The notes under the pieces were generated by a model. It was not told the origin of the DNA, searched no databases, and saw only the letters and a list, made by a program, of their open reading frames with translations. The position numbers and the translations under genes were made by a program. Shown piece after piece: positions 35,894 through 45,760 of a stretch of 64,000 nt of DNA (its first letter is position 1; each line of letters starts with the position of its first letter). Source of the DNA: Bacteroidota bacterium (GTDB taxonomy: Bacteria; Bacteroidota; Bacteroidia; B-17B0; Aurantibacillaceae); assembly GCA_013816615.1 (NCBI GenBank), contig JACDED010000002.1, positions 1 through 64,000 of the forward strand, in the 5' to 3' direction.

Positions 35894-36271
35894 CTATTTT
35901 GTTTCGACCTCAAAACCTTTGTTTTTCCAGTCACCAAACCCTTTTTCGAGATTAATAACTTCTTTAAATCCTTGCTTTTGCATAAGCTCTGCGCAGTCAA
36001 TGCTTCGCCCACCACCCGCGCAATAAATAAGATAGCTTTTATTTTTATCTAATTTTTCAATATTCGTTTCAGCGTTCTTATCTAAAAAATCAATTTGTGT
36101 TGCGCCTTTTATCATGCCTTTACTTTTGATCTCATCGTTAGTTCGAAGATCGATCAAAACATATTTCTTTTCATCAATTAATTTTTTGAAAGCAACAGCG
36201 TCCACATTTTTTATTTGTGCGAAAATTGAAAAAGAAAAGAACAAGAGAAAAACCGCGCCTAATTTCTTCAT
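35894..36271 (-). CDS. Exported rhodanese-like protein
   Basis: 125 residues from ATG 36271; the frame is open to 36307, but this ATG gives a signal peptide (FSIFAQ-IKNVD). Single rhodanese domain: YVLIDLRTNDEIKSKGMIKGATQI, then YLIYCAGGGRSIDCAELM with the catalytic Cys in CAGGGRS, and the closing GFKEVINLEKGFGDW. Such proteins handle sulfur transfer or redox signalling in the periplasm. The start lies 2 bases after the stop of the preceding STAS-like gene. Confidence 0.9.
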   Translation of the reverse strand: MKKLGAVFLLFFSFSIFAQIKNVDAVAFKKLIDEKKYVLIDLRTNDEIKSKGMIKGATQIDFLDKNAETNIEKLDKNKSYLIYCAGGGRSIDCAELMQKQGFKEVINLEKGFGDWKNKGFEVETK

Positions 36272-36273
36272 AA

Positions 36274-36696
36274 TTATATTGATTTGTCTTCTAGTGCCAA
36301 AAGCCATTCTACAGCATTGTCCTTGTTTTCAAACATACGCATGTGCATGTTTTGCTGACGGGCAAAGCTGATAATAAAGTTAATTAAGATGCGGTGAGCA
36401 AGCGACTTTATAATTACAGCGCTGCCCAAAGTCATTTTATTTGTTTCGGGCAGAGTAGAAAATTCCCTGGCTTCTTTTGCAATAGTAGTATAACGTCCGG
36501 ATTCTGTTAAGACGCGTAGTTTGTTTTTACCGTCAAATTTCGCCTTTAAAAAAGCGTGATGTTCTTTGGCATCGGTAAGTGTAACTTCAGAATTATCATC
36601 CAGCTTAATAAATATAATTCCATTGTCCCAAAACTCGGTAATAGAAGCACGGCTCCGGTGCGACTCAAGTATTATATATTTTTCTGTTAGAGTCAA
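36274..36696 (-). CDS. Small STAS/SpoIIAA-like protein
   Basis: 140 residues. It begins with a strand-rich half (FWDNGIIFIKLDDNSEVTLTDAKEHHAFLKA, LRVLTESGRYTTIAKEAREF) and ends in a helical half (AVIIKSLAHRILINFIISF, RMFENKDNAVEWLLAL). A paralogue with the same order of motifs lies at 48082-48468. Proteins like this are common in the phylum, cytoplasmic and uncharacterised; the fold resembles lipid- or partner-binding STAS-like domains, which I infer only from pattern. Confidence 0.6.
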   Translation of the reverse strand: MTLTEKYIILESHRSRASITEFWDNGIIFIKLDDNSEVTLTDAKEHHAFLKAKFDGKNKLRVLTESGRYTTIAKEAREFSTLPETNKMTLGSAVIIKSLAHRILINFIISFARQQNMHMRMFENKDNAVEWLLALEDKSI

Positions 36697-36758
36697 AATG
36701 TATGTATATCAAAGATAATAATTAATTGACCCGGCGAACAAAAATTAACCTAAAGTAA

Positions 36759-37949
36759 TTAAGAAACACGCTTTAACAACGCCATGTAAAAGCCGTCAAA
36801 TCCTTGGCTTGGAAGGATGGTACGCTCTTTTACAAACTCGAAATTAGCATTGTTTGTTAAAAACAGATCCACTTGTTTTCTGTTCTCGCTTGGTAAAATG
36901 CTACAGGTGCTGTAAACCAATTCGCCACCGGGTTTTACCATTATTGAATAATCTGAAATAATTTTTTGTTGCAGAGTTTTTGTGCGTTCAATCACCTCAG
37001 CATTTAACTTCCATTTAGCGTCAGGATTTCTTTTGATCACACCAAGGCCACTGCAAGGAACATCTAATAATACTTTATCTGCTTTTCCTTCCAAACGTTT
37101 TATGGTTTTAGAATCTTCTATCACGCGTGTTTCAATATTAAAGACACCCGCACGCTTAGCGCGTTTTTTTAATTCTTCCAGCTTAAATCCTTCCACATCC
37201 ATACTTACCAGCTTGCCTTTATTATTCATTAAAGCGGCAATGTGTAGGCTTTTACCCCCGGCACCAGCACAGGCATCCACAACAAACTGGTTTGGCTTAG
37301 GGTCAAGAAAAGAAGTTATCTCCTGCGATCCGGCGTCCTGAACTTCGAACCAGCCTTCTTTAAAGAATTTATTCTGAAAAACATTTTCGCGCTTTACTAA
37401 TTGTAACGCGTTCGTAATTCCATCTACTTCTTTTAAAGCAATGTTTTCTTTTGTAAACTCTTCTATTAATTTTGTTGCAGATGTTTTTAAAGTGTTTGCG
37501 CGTAACACAACAGTAGCCTGGTGATTCATGGCCAGCGCTTCTTTTATCCACGCCTCTTCGCCAAGCTCATCAATTCCTAATTGCCACAACCAATCGGGAT
37601 ACGATTCATAAACCGGCAAGTTACTTTTTAAATGTTCTTTTTGTTTTTTTATCGCTTCCCTGTCAAGATCTTTAAACTCCTGCCAATCAGGAAATTCAAT
37701 TTCTTTTACTACTAACCAAACAGCTGTAATGAACCAAAAATTCTTTTGCGATTGTGCCAGTTCTGAATACAAACGAAAATTTCTTACAATGTCGTATACG
37801 GCCTCGGCTACAAAACGCCTATCTCTGCTGCCCCACTGCGGATGTGCTTTAAATAGCTTTTCAATTGCTTTATCAGCATAACGGTTCTTTACAAAAATTT
37901 CCTGGAGGGTTTCTGCAACGGAATTAACAAGGTTTTTATAGAGCTTCAT
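36759..37949 (-). CDS. RsmB/NOP2-family rRNA cytosine-5 methyltransferase
   Basis: 396 residues. A NusB-like RNA-binding helical N-terminus (GSRDRRFVAEAVYDIVRNFRLY) precedes the SAM-binding catalytic domain: DACAGAGGKSLHIAAL, LVSMDVEGFKLEEL, LLDVPCSGLGVIKRNPD with one catalytic Cys and LVYSTCSILPSEN with the second. The two-cysteine arrangement is diagnostic for the family. Most likely methylates a cytosine in 16S rRNA. The exact site cannot be told from sequence. It is followed by the STAS-like gene after 62 bases. Confidence 0.92.
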   Translation of the reverse strand: MKLYKNLVNSVAETLQEIFVKNRYADKAIEKLFKAHPQWGSRDRRFVAEAVYDIVRNFRLYSELAQSQKNFWFITAVWLVVKEIEFPDWQEFKDLDREAIKKQKEHLKSNLPVYESYPDWLWQLGIDELGEEAWIKEALAMNHQATVVLRANTLKTSATKLIEEFTKENIALKEVDGITNALQLVKRENVFQNKFFKEGWFEVQDAGSQEITSFLDPKPNQFVVDACAGAGGKSLHIAALMNNKGKLVSMDVEGFKLEELKKRAKRAGVFNIETRVIEDSKTIKRLEGKADKVLLDVPCSGLGVIKRNPDAKWKLNAEVIERTKTLQQKIISDYSIMVKPGGELVYSTCSILPSENRKQVDLFLTNNANFEFVKERTILPSQGFDGFYMALLKRVS

Positions 37950-37976
37950 AATTTAATGAAGCAAAGGTAATCAGAA

Positions 37977-38367
37977 TTATTTTACAACCTGCATATAACC
38001 TTTAAGACTGCGTTTAATGGTACCTTTTAATCGTGGTTCAAACACATCGCATATATAAAAGAATGTGCCTTCGCTAACCTGTTGTTTGCTTTGCAGGCTG
38101 GTACCATCCCATTTAAAATATGGATCTTTTGTTTTGTAAACCAAAGTGCCCCAACGGTCAAAAATTACAAGATCAATTTCTTTTATCTGGCGTACTTTAA
38201 TGGCTTTATAAAAATCATTCACACCATCACCATTTAAAGTAACAATATTGGGTAATTCAAATTCAGGGCAATTATCAATACAAAAATCAGGGCTTAACGG
38301 ACTCACATTATTACTTGAATCAATCGCTTGAACAGCGTAACAGCCCGAGATCAACTCTAAACCATCG
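37977..38367 (-). repeat. Nearly identical 3' segment shared with 40767-41157
   Basis: 391 bases coding for the type B sorting tail, offset by 2790 bases. I count 12 differences, including an uninterrupted identical run over 38101-38246. Identity falls sharply upstream of it. Confidence 0.9.
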
Positions 38368-40700
38368 TAATTAAAAGATGTTGTATTAGCGCCAAATAGT
38401 GCTACCTGTGAATATATATCACCGACGGTTGCTTTGTAGAACAGAATATAATTTATAACATCGTCACTACAAATTGGCCGCACGTCTGTCCAGCTCACCT
38501 CCACCATTCCTGTTGGGCAGTCGGCAATAACACTTAGTGTTGGTGTACATGGTGGTGTAAGATCAACTGCTGTAGCACACACCTCCTGTGAATTATTTAA
38601 TAACGGTTTTGTTATTGACGGATCAGAATATTGTCCTTCACTTAAAATTTTATAACAATAGGTTGCGCGGTTAACAATGTTTATTGTATCATTATAATTT
38701 GTTAGTGATGTTGTGGCAATAGCATTGAACACGGTTGCCGAAGGACTCTTTCTATAAATTGTGTACATATAATTATTCCACGGTGTAAGTGCGTTCCATT
38801 GAAGGTCGATGTGCCGGTCTCCAGGAATAGTATTTAAAAATACTGAAGAGCCGCGTTGTGATATACCAACGGTTGTTGTGCCGGCAATAAACTCCACAAC
38901 ATATTCTACATTGCTTATTGTTGTATTGATGTTGATGTGCGTAAATTGCGTTGCAAGATTTAAAAAATATGGACTGGTAGAATTAAAGACCGGATTAAAT
39001 GGGCCTGAAGATCCTTCGCGGTATTTTAAAATAAATTGGTATGGGCCGGGAAATGAAAGCGTATCAAGATTTCCGGCGTTAGTTAATGGTTTTTCCCAAC
39101 GCACAAAAACAGAACCTGTAGTTAAAGATGTAGAAAGAATATCAACATTTAAAAGTACGGGTACATCGCGTTTTAATTTTGAACATACCTGCGAGCTGCC
39201 ATAACTCTTAGATCCGTCTTTATAAACAGCAATTATAAGATAACTATAATCCTGTCCAACGGTTAGCCCGTTGCCGTTATTATTATCTGTAAAAACATTT
39301 ACCGTTGAAGGCGTTTGCCCGATATAAGAAAAGCCTGAACCGGCAGGGTTTCCTGTTTCGCAAGGATCATGCGTAAATAGTGTGCAATCATTTTTCCTGT
39401 AAACTTCATACGCGATGATTGGGTTTTTAGTTGGATTACAGGTAGAAAATGACCAACTAAGATTAATTGCCGAGCCTTGTGGTGTAGCTATAACGTTTTG
39501 CACCGCCGGAGGAACAACCCGAATGTTGTAAGTAGTAAAAGAAACAAGATTTATGCCCGGTCCATTATCTTCTGCTTTAAAAACGGTTTGATAGGGTTGA
39601 AAACGAACGTGATCGCAAGCTGTTTGCCACGAAAAAATTGCAGATGTATTTGTTTGAATTGAATTAACAAAAGTAGTATTTGAAAGTGTTGCTAAGGGAG
39701 ATGCTCCTGCAAAGGCGCCGCTATTGCCCAGCAATGTTATTGTGCTTATTTGATTGTGATCGCCGTAAATAATGTTTTTAGTAATTAAGGCTCCAGCCTC
39801 AACACAGGTATCGATAGGTACATTTACAAACGGCGGATCATTATTTGGACACACGCCAACAACTACCTGCATATCACGCAAAACACTGCCAACAAATACG
39901 TAATTACCACTGGTGTTCTTACGCCATTCTTTTACAATAAAAGCAAGATTATACTCTCCTTGAATTTGATAAGGTGAACACCATGTTAAAAGTCCGGAAA
40001 TAGAATCTATTTTATATACCCCATTTGGCCCTGGGTTTGGTAAACTATAGCCAGGAACTATATTTCCATCCTGGCCTCTTGAATAAGACATATGATAGGT
40101 TACAAGGTCGCCATCTGGATCAACCGCACCGGGATTATGATAAAAACATTTATCTAAACAAGCGCGATCTATTGGATAATTTTCAAATTGTGGTGATGAG
40201 TTAGCGCCAGTAAAATCATTTACAACCAAATATGATTCAAGATAAAAATATTGTGAGGATGAATTAGGAATATTAATCACGCCCGCATTTCTGTTAGGTT
40301 CACGTGAGCGGATCCTATAAGTACCTGAACTTGGATACGTGTGTTCTATTTTATAAATATTTATCTTTACTTTGTAATTGCTTTGGTTTATAAGCAAGCT
40401 TCCACATTGTGGGCAATCGTTACAAAGCGCGGCGCCACCATTTGTTCGGTTAGCAATACCAACCTGTCCGTCACCAAAAAAAACACTGTCTTCGCAAAGA
40501 TCAGCTACCTGGTGGTTGGCATCAGAATGATCGGTATATTTTATTACGGTAATTTCATATTTATAAACCGAAACGGTTACACCACCAACAACCTGTGTAA
40601 ATGGAGCAATGCGTTTGTATAAGATCTCTCCTGCGCGATTATGAGTTGCAAAAACACTTAAAGAAAAAATAAGGAAAATTATGCTTAAGCTCTTTTTCAA
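37977..40700 (-). CDS. Large secreted protein with T9SS type B (gliding-motility) C-terminal domain, copy 1
   Basis: 907 residues, signal peptide followed by HNRAGEILYKRIAPFTQ, a start shared with the copy at 40767-43544. Fibronectin-III-like domains follow (PPAVQNVIATPQGSAINLSW, PVLLNVDILSTSLTTGSVFVRWEKP), with Ser/Thr/Gly-rich linkers. The C-terminus has the type B sorting domain: VTLNGDGVNDFYKAIKVRQI, DLVIFDRWGTLVYKT, and VSEGTFFYICDVFEP, ending KGTIKRSLKGYMQVVK. The protein is expected at the cell surface or outside it; adhesin or gliding roles are plausible but unproven. It lies 66 bases downstream of its paralogue. Confidence 0.88.
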   Translation of the reverse strand: MKKSLSIIFLIFSLSVFATHNRAGEILYKRIAPFTQVVGGVTVSVYKYEITVIKYTDHSDANHQVADLCEDSVFFGDGQVGIANRTNGGAALCNDCPQCGSLLINQSNYKVKINIYKIEHTYPSSGTYRIRSREPNRNAGVINIPNSSSQYFYLESYLVVNDFTGANSSPQFENYPIDRACLDKCFYHNPGAVDPDGDLVTYHMSYSRGQDGNIVPGYSLPNPGPNGVYKIDSISGLLTWCSPYQIQGEYNLAFIVKEWRKNTSGNYVFVGSVLRDMQVVVGVCPNNDPPFVNVPIDTCVEAGALITKNIIYGDHNQISTITLLGNSGAFAGASPLATLSNTTFVNSIQTNTSAIFSWQTACDHVRFQPYQTVFKAEDNGPGINLVSFTTYNIRVVPPAVQNVIATPQGSAINLSWSFSTCNPTKNPIIAYEVYRKNDCTLFTHDPCETGNPAGSGFSYIGQTPSTVNVFTDNNNGNGLTVGQDYSYLIIAVYKDGSKSYGSSQVCSKLKRDVPVLLNVDILSTSLTTGSVFVRWEKPLTNAGNLDTLSFPGPYQFILKYREGSSGPFNPVFNSTSPYFLNLATQFTHININTTISNVEYVVEFIAGTTTVGISQRGSSVFLNTIPGDRHIDLQWNALTPWNNYMYTIYRKSPSATVFNAIATTSLTNYNDTINIVNRATYCYKILSEGQYSDPSITKPLLNNSQEVCATAVDLTPPCTPTLSVIADCPTGMVEVSWTDVRPICSDDVINYILFYKATVGDIYSQVALFGANTTSFNYDGLELISGCYAVQAIDSSNNVSPLSPDFCIDNCPEFELPNIVTLNGDGVNDFYKAIKVRQIKEIDLVIFDRWGTLVYKTKDPYFKWDGTSLQSKQQVSEGTFFYICDVFEPRLKGTIKRSLKGYMQVVK

Positions 40701-40766
40701 AATTGGTTTTTTATTAAGTTAGAGCATTTCCTCAGGCCTCACAATCTTTTATGAAAGAATTCCGGA

Positions 40767-43544
40767 TTATTTCACAACCTGCATATAACCTTTAAGACTG
40801 CGTTTAATGGTGCCTTTTAATCGTGGTTCAAACACATCGCAAATATAAAAGAAGGTGCCTTCGCTAACCTGTTGGTTGCTTTGCAGGCTCGTACCATCCC
40901 ATTTAAAATATGGATCTTTTGTTTTGTAAACCAAAGTGCCCCAACGGTCAAAAATTACAAGATCAATTTCTTTTATCTGGCGTACTTTAATGGCTTTATA
41001 AAAATCATTCACACCATCACCATTTAAAGTAACAATGTTGGGTAATTCAAATTCAGGGCAATTGTCAATACAAAAATCAGGGCTTAACGGACTCACATTA
41101 TTACTTGAGTCAACCGCCTGAACTGCGTAACAGCCCGAGATCAACTCTAAACCATCGGATACAAAAATGGTTGAACTAGCAGGCGCTAATGTACTTATTT
41201 GTTGATACGGATCATCAACGGTTGGTTTGTAAAATAAATAATATTTAACCACATCATCGCTACAAGATAATTTTACATTGGTCCAGCTTACCTCAACCAT
41301 ACCTGTTGGACAATCGGCATTAATAGATACTGTTGGTGAACACGGAAGAGTAAGATCTATTGCTGTTGCACAAACCTCCTGTGAATTATTTAATAACGGT
41401 TTTGTGATTGACGGATCTGAATATTGGCCTTCACCCAAAACCTTATAACAATAAACATAATTGCGTGTGCTGTTACTGTTTACAATATGAGTAGTGTCCG
41501 AATAGGTTGTTAATGTTGTTATGGCAATAGCGCTGAATGTAGTGGAAGATGGATCTTTGCGGTATACCGTGTATTTATAATTATTCCATGGGGTGGATGC
41601 TGCCCAGGAAAGATCAATACGTCTATCGCCCGGGGTTGGTGTTAAAAAGATAGAAGTAGCGCGTTGAGAAGAACCAACTGTAACCGTTCCTGAAATAAAT
41701 TCAACAATATATTCTTCATCGGTATCAACTGTATTTACAGCCGTGTGTGTGTATTGAGTTGCAAGATTTAAAAAATACTGACTGGTTGTATTGAATACTG
41801 TTGTAAACGTACCTGTGGCGCCCTGGCGGTATTTTAAGTTGAATTGATATGGGCCTGTAAATATAAGCGTATCTAAATTACCTGTATTGGTCAATGGTTT
41901 TTCCCAACGCACAAAAACAGAGCCCGTGGTAGTAGATGTAGAAAGTATATCCACGTTCAACAACACCGGGATATCGCGTTTTAATTTTGCACACACTTGT
42001 GAACTGCCAAAACTTTGTGAGCCGTCTCTGTAAACAGCTACTACCAAATAACTATAATCCTGGCCAACTGTTAATCCATTGCCGCCATTGTTATCTAAAA
42101 AAGCACTTATTGTAGGTGTGGTCTGTCCAATAAAAGTAAAACCTGAACTTGCCGGAACACCGGTTTCGCAAGGGTTGTAAACAACAGGGGTGCAATCATT
42201 CTTTCTATATATTTTATAAGCTATTATAGGATTGTTTGTTGGATTACAGCTTGATAAAGACCAACTCACATTTATTGAAGAGCCCATTGGTACGGCGGTA
42301 ACGTTTTGTACTGCAGGTGGAACCACGCGAATATTATATGTGGCAAAGTTAACAAGATTTATAATTGGCGTGATACCCGGCTGCCCGTTATCTTCGGCCT
42401 TAAAAACAGTTTGATAGGGTTGCGAGCGGATATGATTGCAATTTGTGTTCCAGGTAAAAATTGCATTTGCTGTGTTTGTAGGTGAGCTTGATGTTATTAT
42501 AATGTTTGTGTTTGATAAAGTAGCAACAGGACTTGGGCCCGAAAAGGCACCGCCATTGCCTTGCAGCGTAACTATATTTGTAAATACGTTAGTTGATGTT
42601 GGTATGTTCGGATCTCCAAAATAAATATTTTTTATAATTGAGGTTCCCGCTACAATACAGGTGTCAATTGGTGGGGTTATAAATGGTGGATCGTTGTTTG
42701 GACATATACCAACAACAACCTGCATATCACGTAAAACATAACCTATCAAAACATATATACCGCTTGTGTTCTTTCTCCATTCTTTAACGATAAATGCCAG
42801 GTTATACTCGCCTGAACCTTGCGGCTTGCACCATGTTAAAAGGCCAGTAATTGGGTTTATACCATAAACGCCGGAATTTCCAGCATCAGGAAAAGAGTAA
42901 CCCGGAACGGTTTGTCCGTTCTCACCTCTTGAAGTTGAGATCTCGTAACTTAAACTATCCCCATCGGAATCATAGGCTCCGGGGTTGTGATAAAAACATT
43001 TGTCAATACAAGCCCTGTCTATTGGCGCATACTTAAACTCGGGCGATGAATTAGCACCGGTAAAATTATTAATGACCAATAAAGTTTCAAGATAGAAAGA
43101 TTGGTTAACGGAATTAGGAATGTTGATAACCCCGGCGTTCCTATTTGGATCGAAAGAGTGGATAAGGTAAGACCCCGAACTTGGATAAGTATGAATTATA
43201 ACATAAACGTTTTTCTTTACAGTATAAGTTCCATTACTAATAATTATTTCTCCACAAGGCCCACTACAATCGCAAGCAGAAGAAGTACCGTTTATCCTTG
43301 GAGCTTCGCCTCTTTGGCCATCACCAAAATAGATAGTATCTATACAACGGTCGGCAATACCCGATCCATCGGCAGTATATTTAGTAAGTGTAATGGAGTA
43401 AGTGTAAACCGGAAAGGTACCAACACCGGGAATTGTTTGTGTAAAAGGTGCTATACGCTTATATGTGATCTCGCCGGCCCGGTTATGAGTAGCAAAACCA
43501 TAAACAGAAAAAAATATCAAAATAAGTACTAAAAGCCTTTTCAC
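40767..43544 (-). CDS. Large secreted protein with T9SS type B C-terminal domain, copy 2
   Basis: 925 residues from a GTG at 43544. Same architecture as the neighbouring copy: signal peptide, HNRAGEITYKRIAPFTQ, Cys-containing region with CDCSGPCGEI, PPFITPPIDTC, fibronectin-III-like repeats (VPMGSSINVSWSL, VPVLL-like NVDILSTSTTTGSVFVRWEKP), and the same type B sorting tail. The central region differs strongly from copy 1 while the tail is almost identical. GTG start: no in-frame ATG lies nearer the signal peptide. Surface protein, likely exported by T9SS. Confidence 0.88.
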   Translation of the reverse strand: MKRLLVLILIFFSVYGFATHNRAGEITYKRIAPFTQTIPGVGTFPVYTYSITLTKYTADGSGIADRCIDTIYFGDGQRGEAPRINGTSSACDCSGPCGEIIISNGTYTVKKNVYVIIHTYPSSGSYLIHSFDPNRNAGVINIPNSVNQSFYLETLLVINNFTGANSSPEFKYAPIDRACIDKCFYHNPGAYDSDGDSLSYEISTSRGENGQTVPGYSFPDAGNSGVYGINPITGLLTWCKPQGSGEYNLAFIVKEWRKNTSGIYVLIGYVLRDMQVVVGICPNNDPPFITPPIDTCIVAGTSIIKNIYFGDPNIPTSTNVFTNIVTLQGNGGAFSGPSPVATLSNTNIIITSSSPTNTANAIFTWNTNCNHIRSQPYQTVFKAEDNGQPGITPIINLVNFATYNIRVVPPAVQNVTAVPMGSSINVSWSLSSCNPTNNPIIAYKIYRKNDCTPVVYNPCETGVPASSGFTFIGQTTPTISAFLDNNGGNGLTVGQDYSYLVVAVYRDGSQSFGSSQVCAKLKRDIPVLLNVDILSTSTTTGSVFVRWEKPLTNTGNLDTLIFTGPYQFNLKYRQGATGTFTTVFNTTSQYFLNLATQYTHTAVNTVDTDEEYIVEFISGTVTVGSSQRATSIFLTPTPGDRRIDLSWAASTPWNNYKYTVYRKDPSSTTFSAIAITTLTTYSDTTHIVNSNSTRNYVYCYKVLGEGQYSDPSITKPLLNNSQEVCATAIDLTLPCSPTVSINADCPTGMVEVSWTNVKLSCSDDVVKYYLFYKPTVDDPYQQISTLAPASSTIFVSDGLELISGCYAVQAVDSSNNVSPLSPDFCIDNCPEFELPNIVTLNGDGVNDFYKAIKVRQIKEIDLVIFDRWGTLVYKTKDPYFKWDGTSLQSNQQVSEGTFFYICDVFEPRLKGTIKRSLKGYMQVVK

Positions 43545-43775
43545 GTCTCAAAAATCTATTATATAAAATTAAACCATTTTATTTGAATACACAATGGCTA
43601 TTCGTTAAAACCTGCCTTTTAAGTCTTTTGTTCGGGTGGTTTTTCTTAAAAAAAGTTATTTCTCATAATCTAACGTTAATCTTCAGTTTTTTATTGTTTA
43701 TGCCTGTTTTTTTTTTAACCATGCGCATAAATAAATAATTAGTCGCAATTATGATTTTGATACTCCTTTTTATAT

Positions 43776-43783
43776 TAATTTTG
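43776..43783 (+). promoter_or_regulatory. -7 element for kup
   Basis: TAATTTTG fits TAnnTTTG. TTTG at 43756-43759 lies 16 bases upstream, a little shorter than usual. Start codon is 22 bases further. Confidence 0.4.
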
Positions 43784-43805
43784 CTCTCTTTATCTAAACA
43801 CCCTC

Positions 43806-45758
43806 ATGGGAAATCACCAGAATGGCCATGTAAGTAAAATAACGCTTGCAGGTTTACTTTTAACTCTAGGTATCATTTACGGTGATATTGGAACCTCGCC
43901 TCTTTACGTGATGAAAGCCATTGTTGGCGATAAGCCAATAAATTCTACTGTAATTATTGGTGGCATGTCCTTAGTGTTTTGGACACTTACTTTACAAACC
44001 ACTATTAAATATGTAATTTTTACTTTAAGGGCAGATAACAAAGGTGAAGGTGGGATTTTTTCTTTGTATGCTTTAATTAAAAAAGCAAAACGCAAATGGC
44101 TTATCTTTCCTGCTATTATTGGCGGCTGTTGCATTTTAGGCGAAGGAATTATTACGCCTCCTATATCAGTTGCCTCGGCAATTGAAGGTTTGCAGCTTAT
44201 TCCACGCTTTAGTGATATTCCTACAATTCCTATTGTTATTGCTATTATTACAGGTTTATTCTTTATTCAGCAATTTGGTACAAAATTTATCGGTAAGTTT
44301 TTTGGGCCCGTAATGATGATCTGGTTCTTAACTCTTGGTATAATGGGAATTATAGGCCTTTCGCATGATTTCACAGTTTTAAAAGCTTTAAATCCATATT
44401 ACGGTATTAATTTATTGATCAATCATCCGGGTGCTTTCTGGTTATTAGGTGCTGTATTTTTATGTACAACCGGGGCAGAAGCGCTTTATTCAGATATGGG
44501 CCATTGCGGCCGCCACAATATCCGCATTAGCTGGATCTTTGTAAAATTAATGCTTGTATTAAACTACATGGGCCAAACGGCCTGGTTGGTTTCTATGGAT
44601 GGTAAAACATTAGATGGTGCAAATCCTTTTTATTCTATTATGCCGGCATGGTTCTTGCCTTTTGGTATTGGTATTGCCACAATAGCTACGGTTGTTGCTT
44701 CACAGGCCTTAATAAGCGGTTCGTTCACTTTAATTAACGAGGCCATGCGTTTAAATTTCTGGCCAAAAGTAAAAATAAAATATCCTACCGATTTAAAAGG
44801 ACAAATGTATATTCCATCAATTAACTGGATGCTTTATTTTGGCTGTGTTGGTATTGTATTGTTCTTTAAAGAATCTAAAAACATGGAGGCCGCTTACGGC
44901 TTAACTATTATTTTAGGCATGATCATGTCGTCGCGCTTGCTTGCGTTTTTTATGCGCTTAAAAAAATATCCTCATTGGTTCTTAAATATTTTTGCCATCA
45001 CTTATATAGTTATTGAAGGCGCTTTTTTAATTGCCAACTTAGAAAAATTTCCGAAGGGTGGTTACATCACTTTAATTATTGCGCTTATTTTAGCGGGTGT
45101 AATGGCGTCGTGGTACTTAGCTAAGCTAATACGTCAACGCTATGTTGATCTTGTACCTTTAGATAATTACAAGCAAATGCTGGTTGATCTTAGCAGCGAT
45201 AACACCATTCAAAAATATGCAACGCATTTGGTGTATATGACCAGCGCTAATAATCCTTTAATGATTGAATCAAAAGTTATTTATTCCATTCTGCAAAAAC
45301 GGCCGAAAAAGGCAGATATTTACTGGTTTGTACATGTGGATGTAATGGATGAGCCTTATCGTATGGAATATAAAGTAACGCAAATTGCTAACGAAGATAT
45401 TATTCGCGTTGATTTTAGAATTGGTTTCAGGATAGCGCCGCGTATTAATTTGATGTTTAGAAAAGTGGTTGCGGATATGGTAAAGAACAAAGAAGTGGAT
45501 ATTACCAGCCGTTACGAATCATTAAATAAAAACAATGTAATTGGAGATTTTAAATTTGTGGTGCTGGAGAAATTCTTGTCATACGAGAACGATCTTCCAT
45601 TCTTTGAAAAACTGATCTTAAACATTTATTTCCTTCTTAAGCGTTTCAGTTTAAGTGAAGCAAAAGCGTTTGGATTAGATAGCAGCTCCGTTAAGATCGA
45701 GAAATTTCCAATGGTGATAAATCCACCAAAAGAAATTTTCCTAAAACGTATTCAATAA
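43806..45758 (+). CDS. kup: KUP/HAK-family potassium uptake protein
   Basis: 650 residues. Start of the family hallmark LLLTLGIIYGDIGTSPLYVMKAI, followed by about twelve membrane helices (for example FWTLTLQTTIKYVIFTLRADNKGEGG, CCILGEGIITPPISVASAIEGL, TTGAEALYSDMGHCGRHNIRISWIFV) and a soluble C-terminal domain from about residue 460. These proteins import potassium with protons. The ATG at 43806 is close to the promoter. It converges with the gene at 45761-46480 with a 2-base gap. Confidence 0.96.
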   Translation: MGNHQNGHVSKITLAGLLLTLGIIYGDIGTSPLYVMKAIVGDKPINSTVIIGGMSLVFWTLTLQTTIKYVIFTLRADNKGEGGIFSLYALIKKAKRKWLIFPAIIGGCCILGEGIITPPISVASAIEGLQLIPRFSDIPTIPIVIAIITGLFFIQQFGTKFIGKFFGPVMMIWFLTLGIMGIIGLSHDFTVLKALNPYYGINLLINHPGAFWLLGAVFLCTTGAEALYSDMGHCGRHNIRISWIFVKLMLVLNYMGQTAWLVSMDGKTLDGANPFYSIMPAWFLPFGIGIATIATVVASQALISGSFTLINEAMRLNFWPKVKIKYPTDLKGQMYIPSINWMLYFGCVGIVLFFKESKNMEAAYGLTIILGMIMSSRLLAFFMRLKKYPHWFLNIFAITYIVIEGAFLIANLEKFPKGGYITLIIALILAGVMASWYLAKLIRQRYVDLVPLDNYKQMLVDLSSDNTIQKYATHLVYMTSANNPLMIESKVIYSILQKRPKKADIYWFVHVDVMDEPYRMEYKVTQIANEDIIRVDFRIGFRIAPRINLMFRKVVADMVKNKEVDITSRYESLNKNNVIGDFKFVVLEKFLSYENDLPFFEKLILNIYFLLKRFSLSEAKAFGLDSSSVKIEKFPMVINPPKEIFLKRIQ

Positions 45759-45760
45759 AT

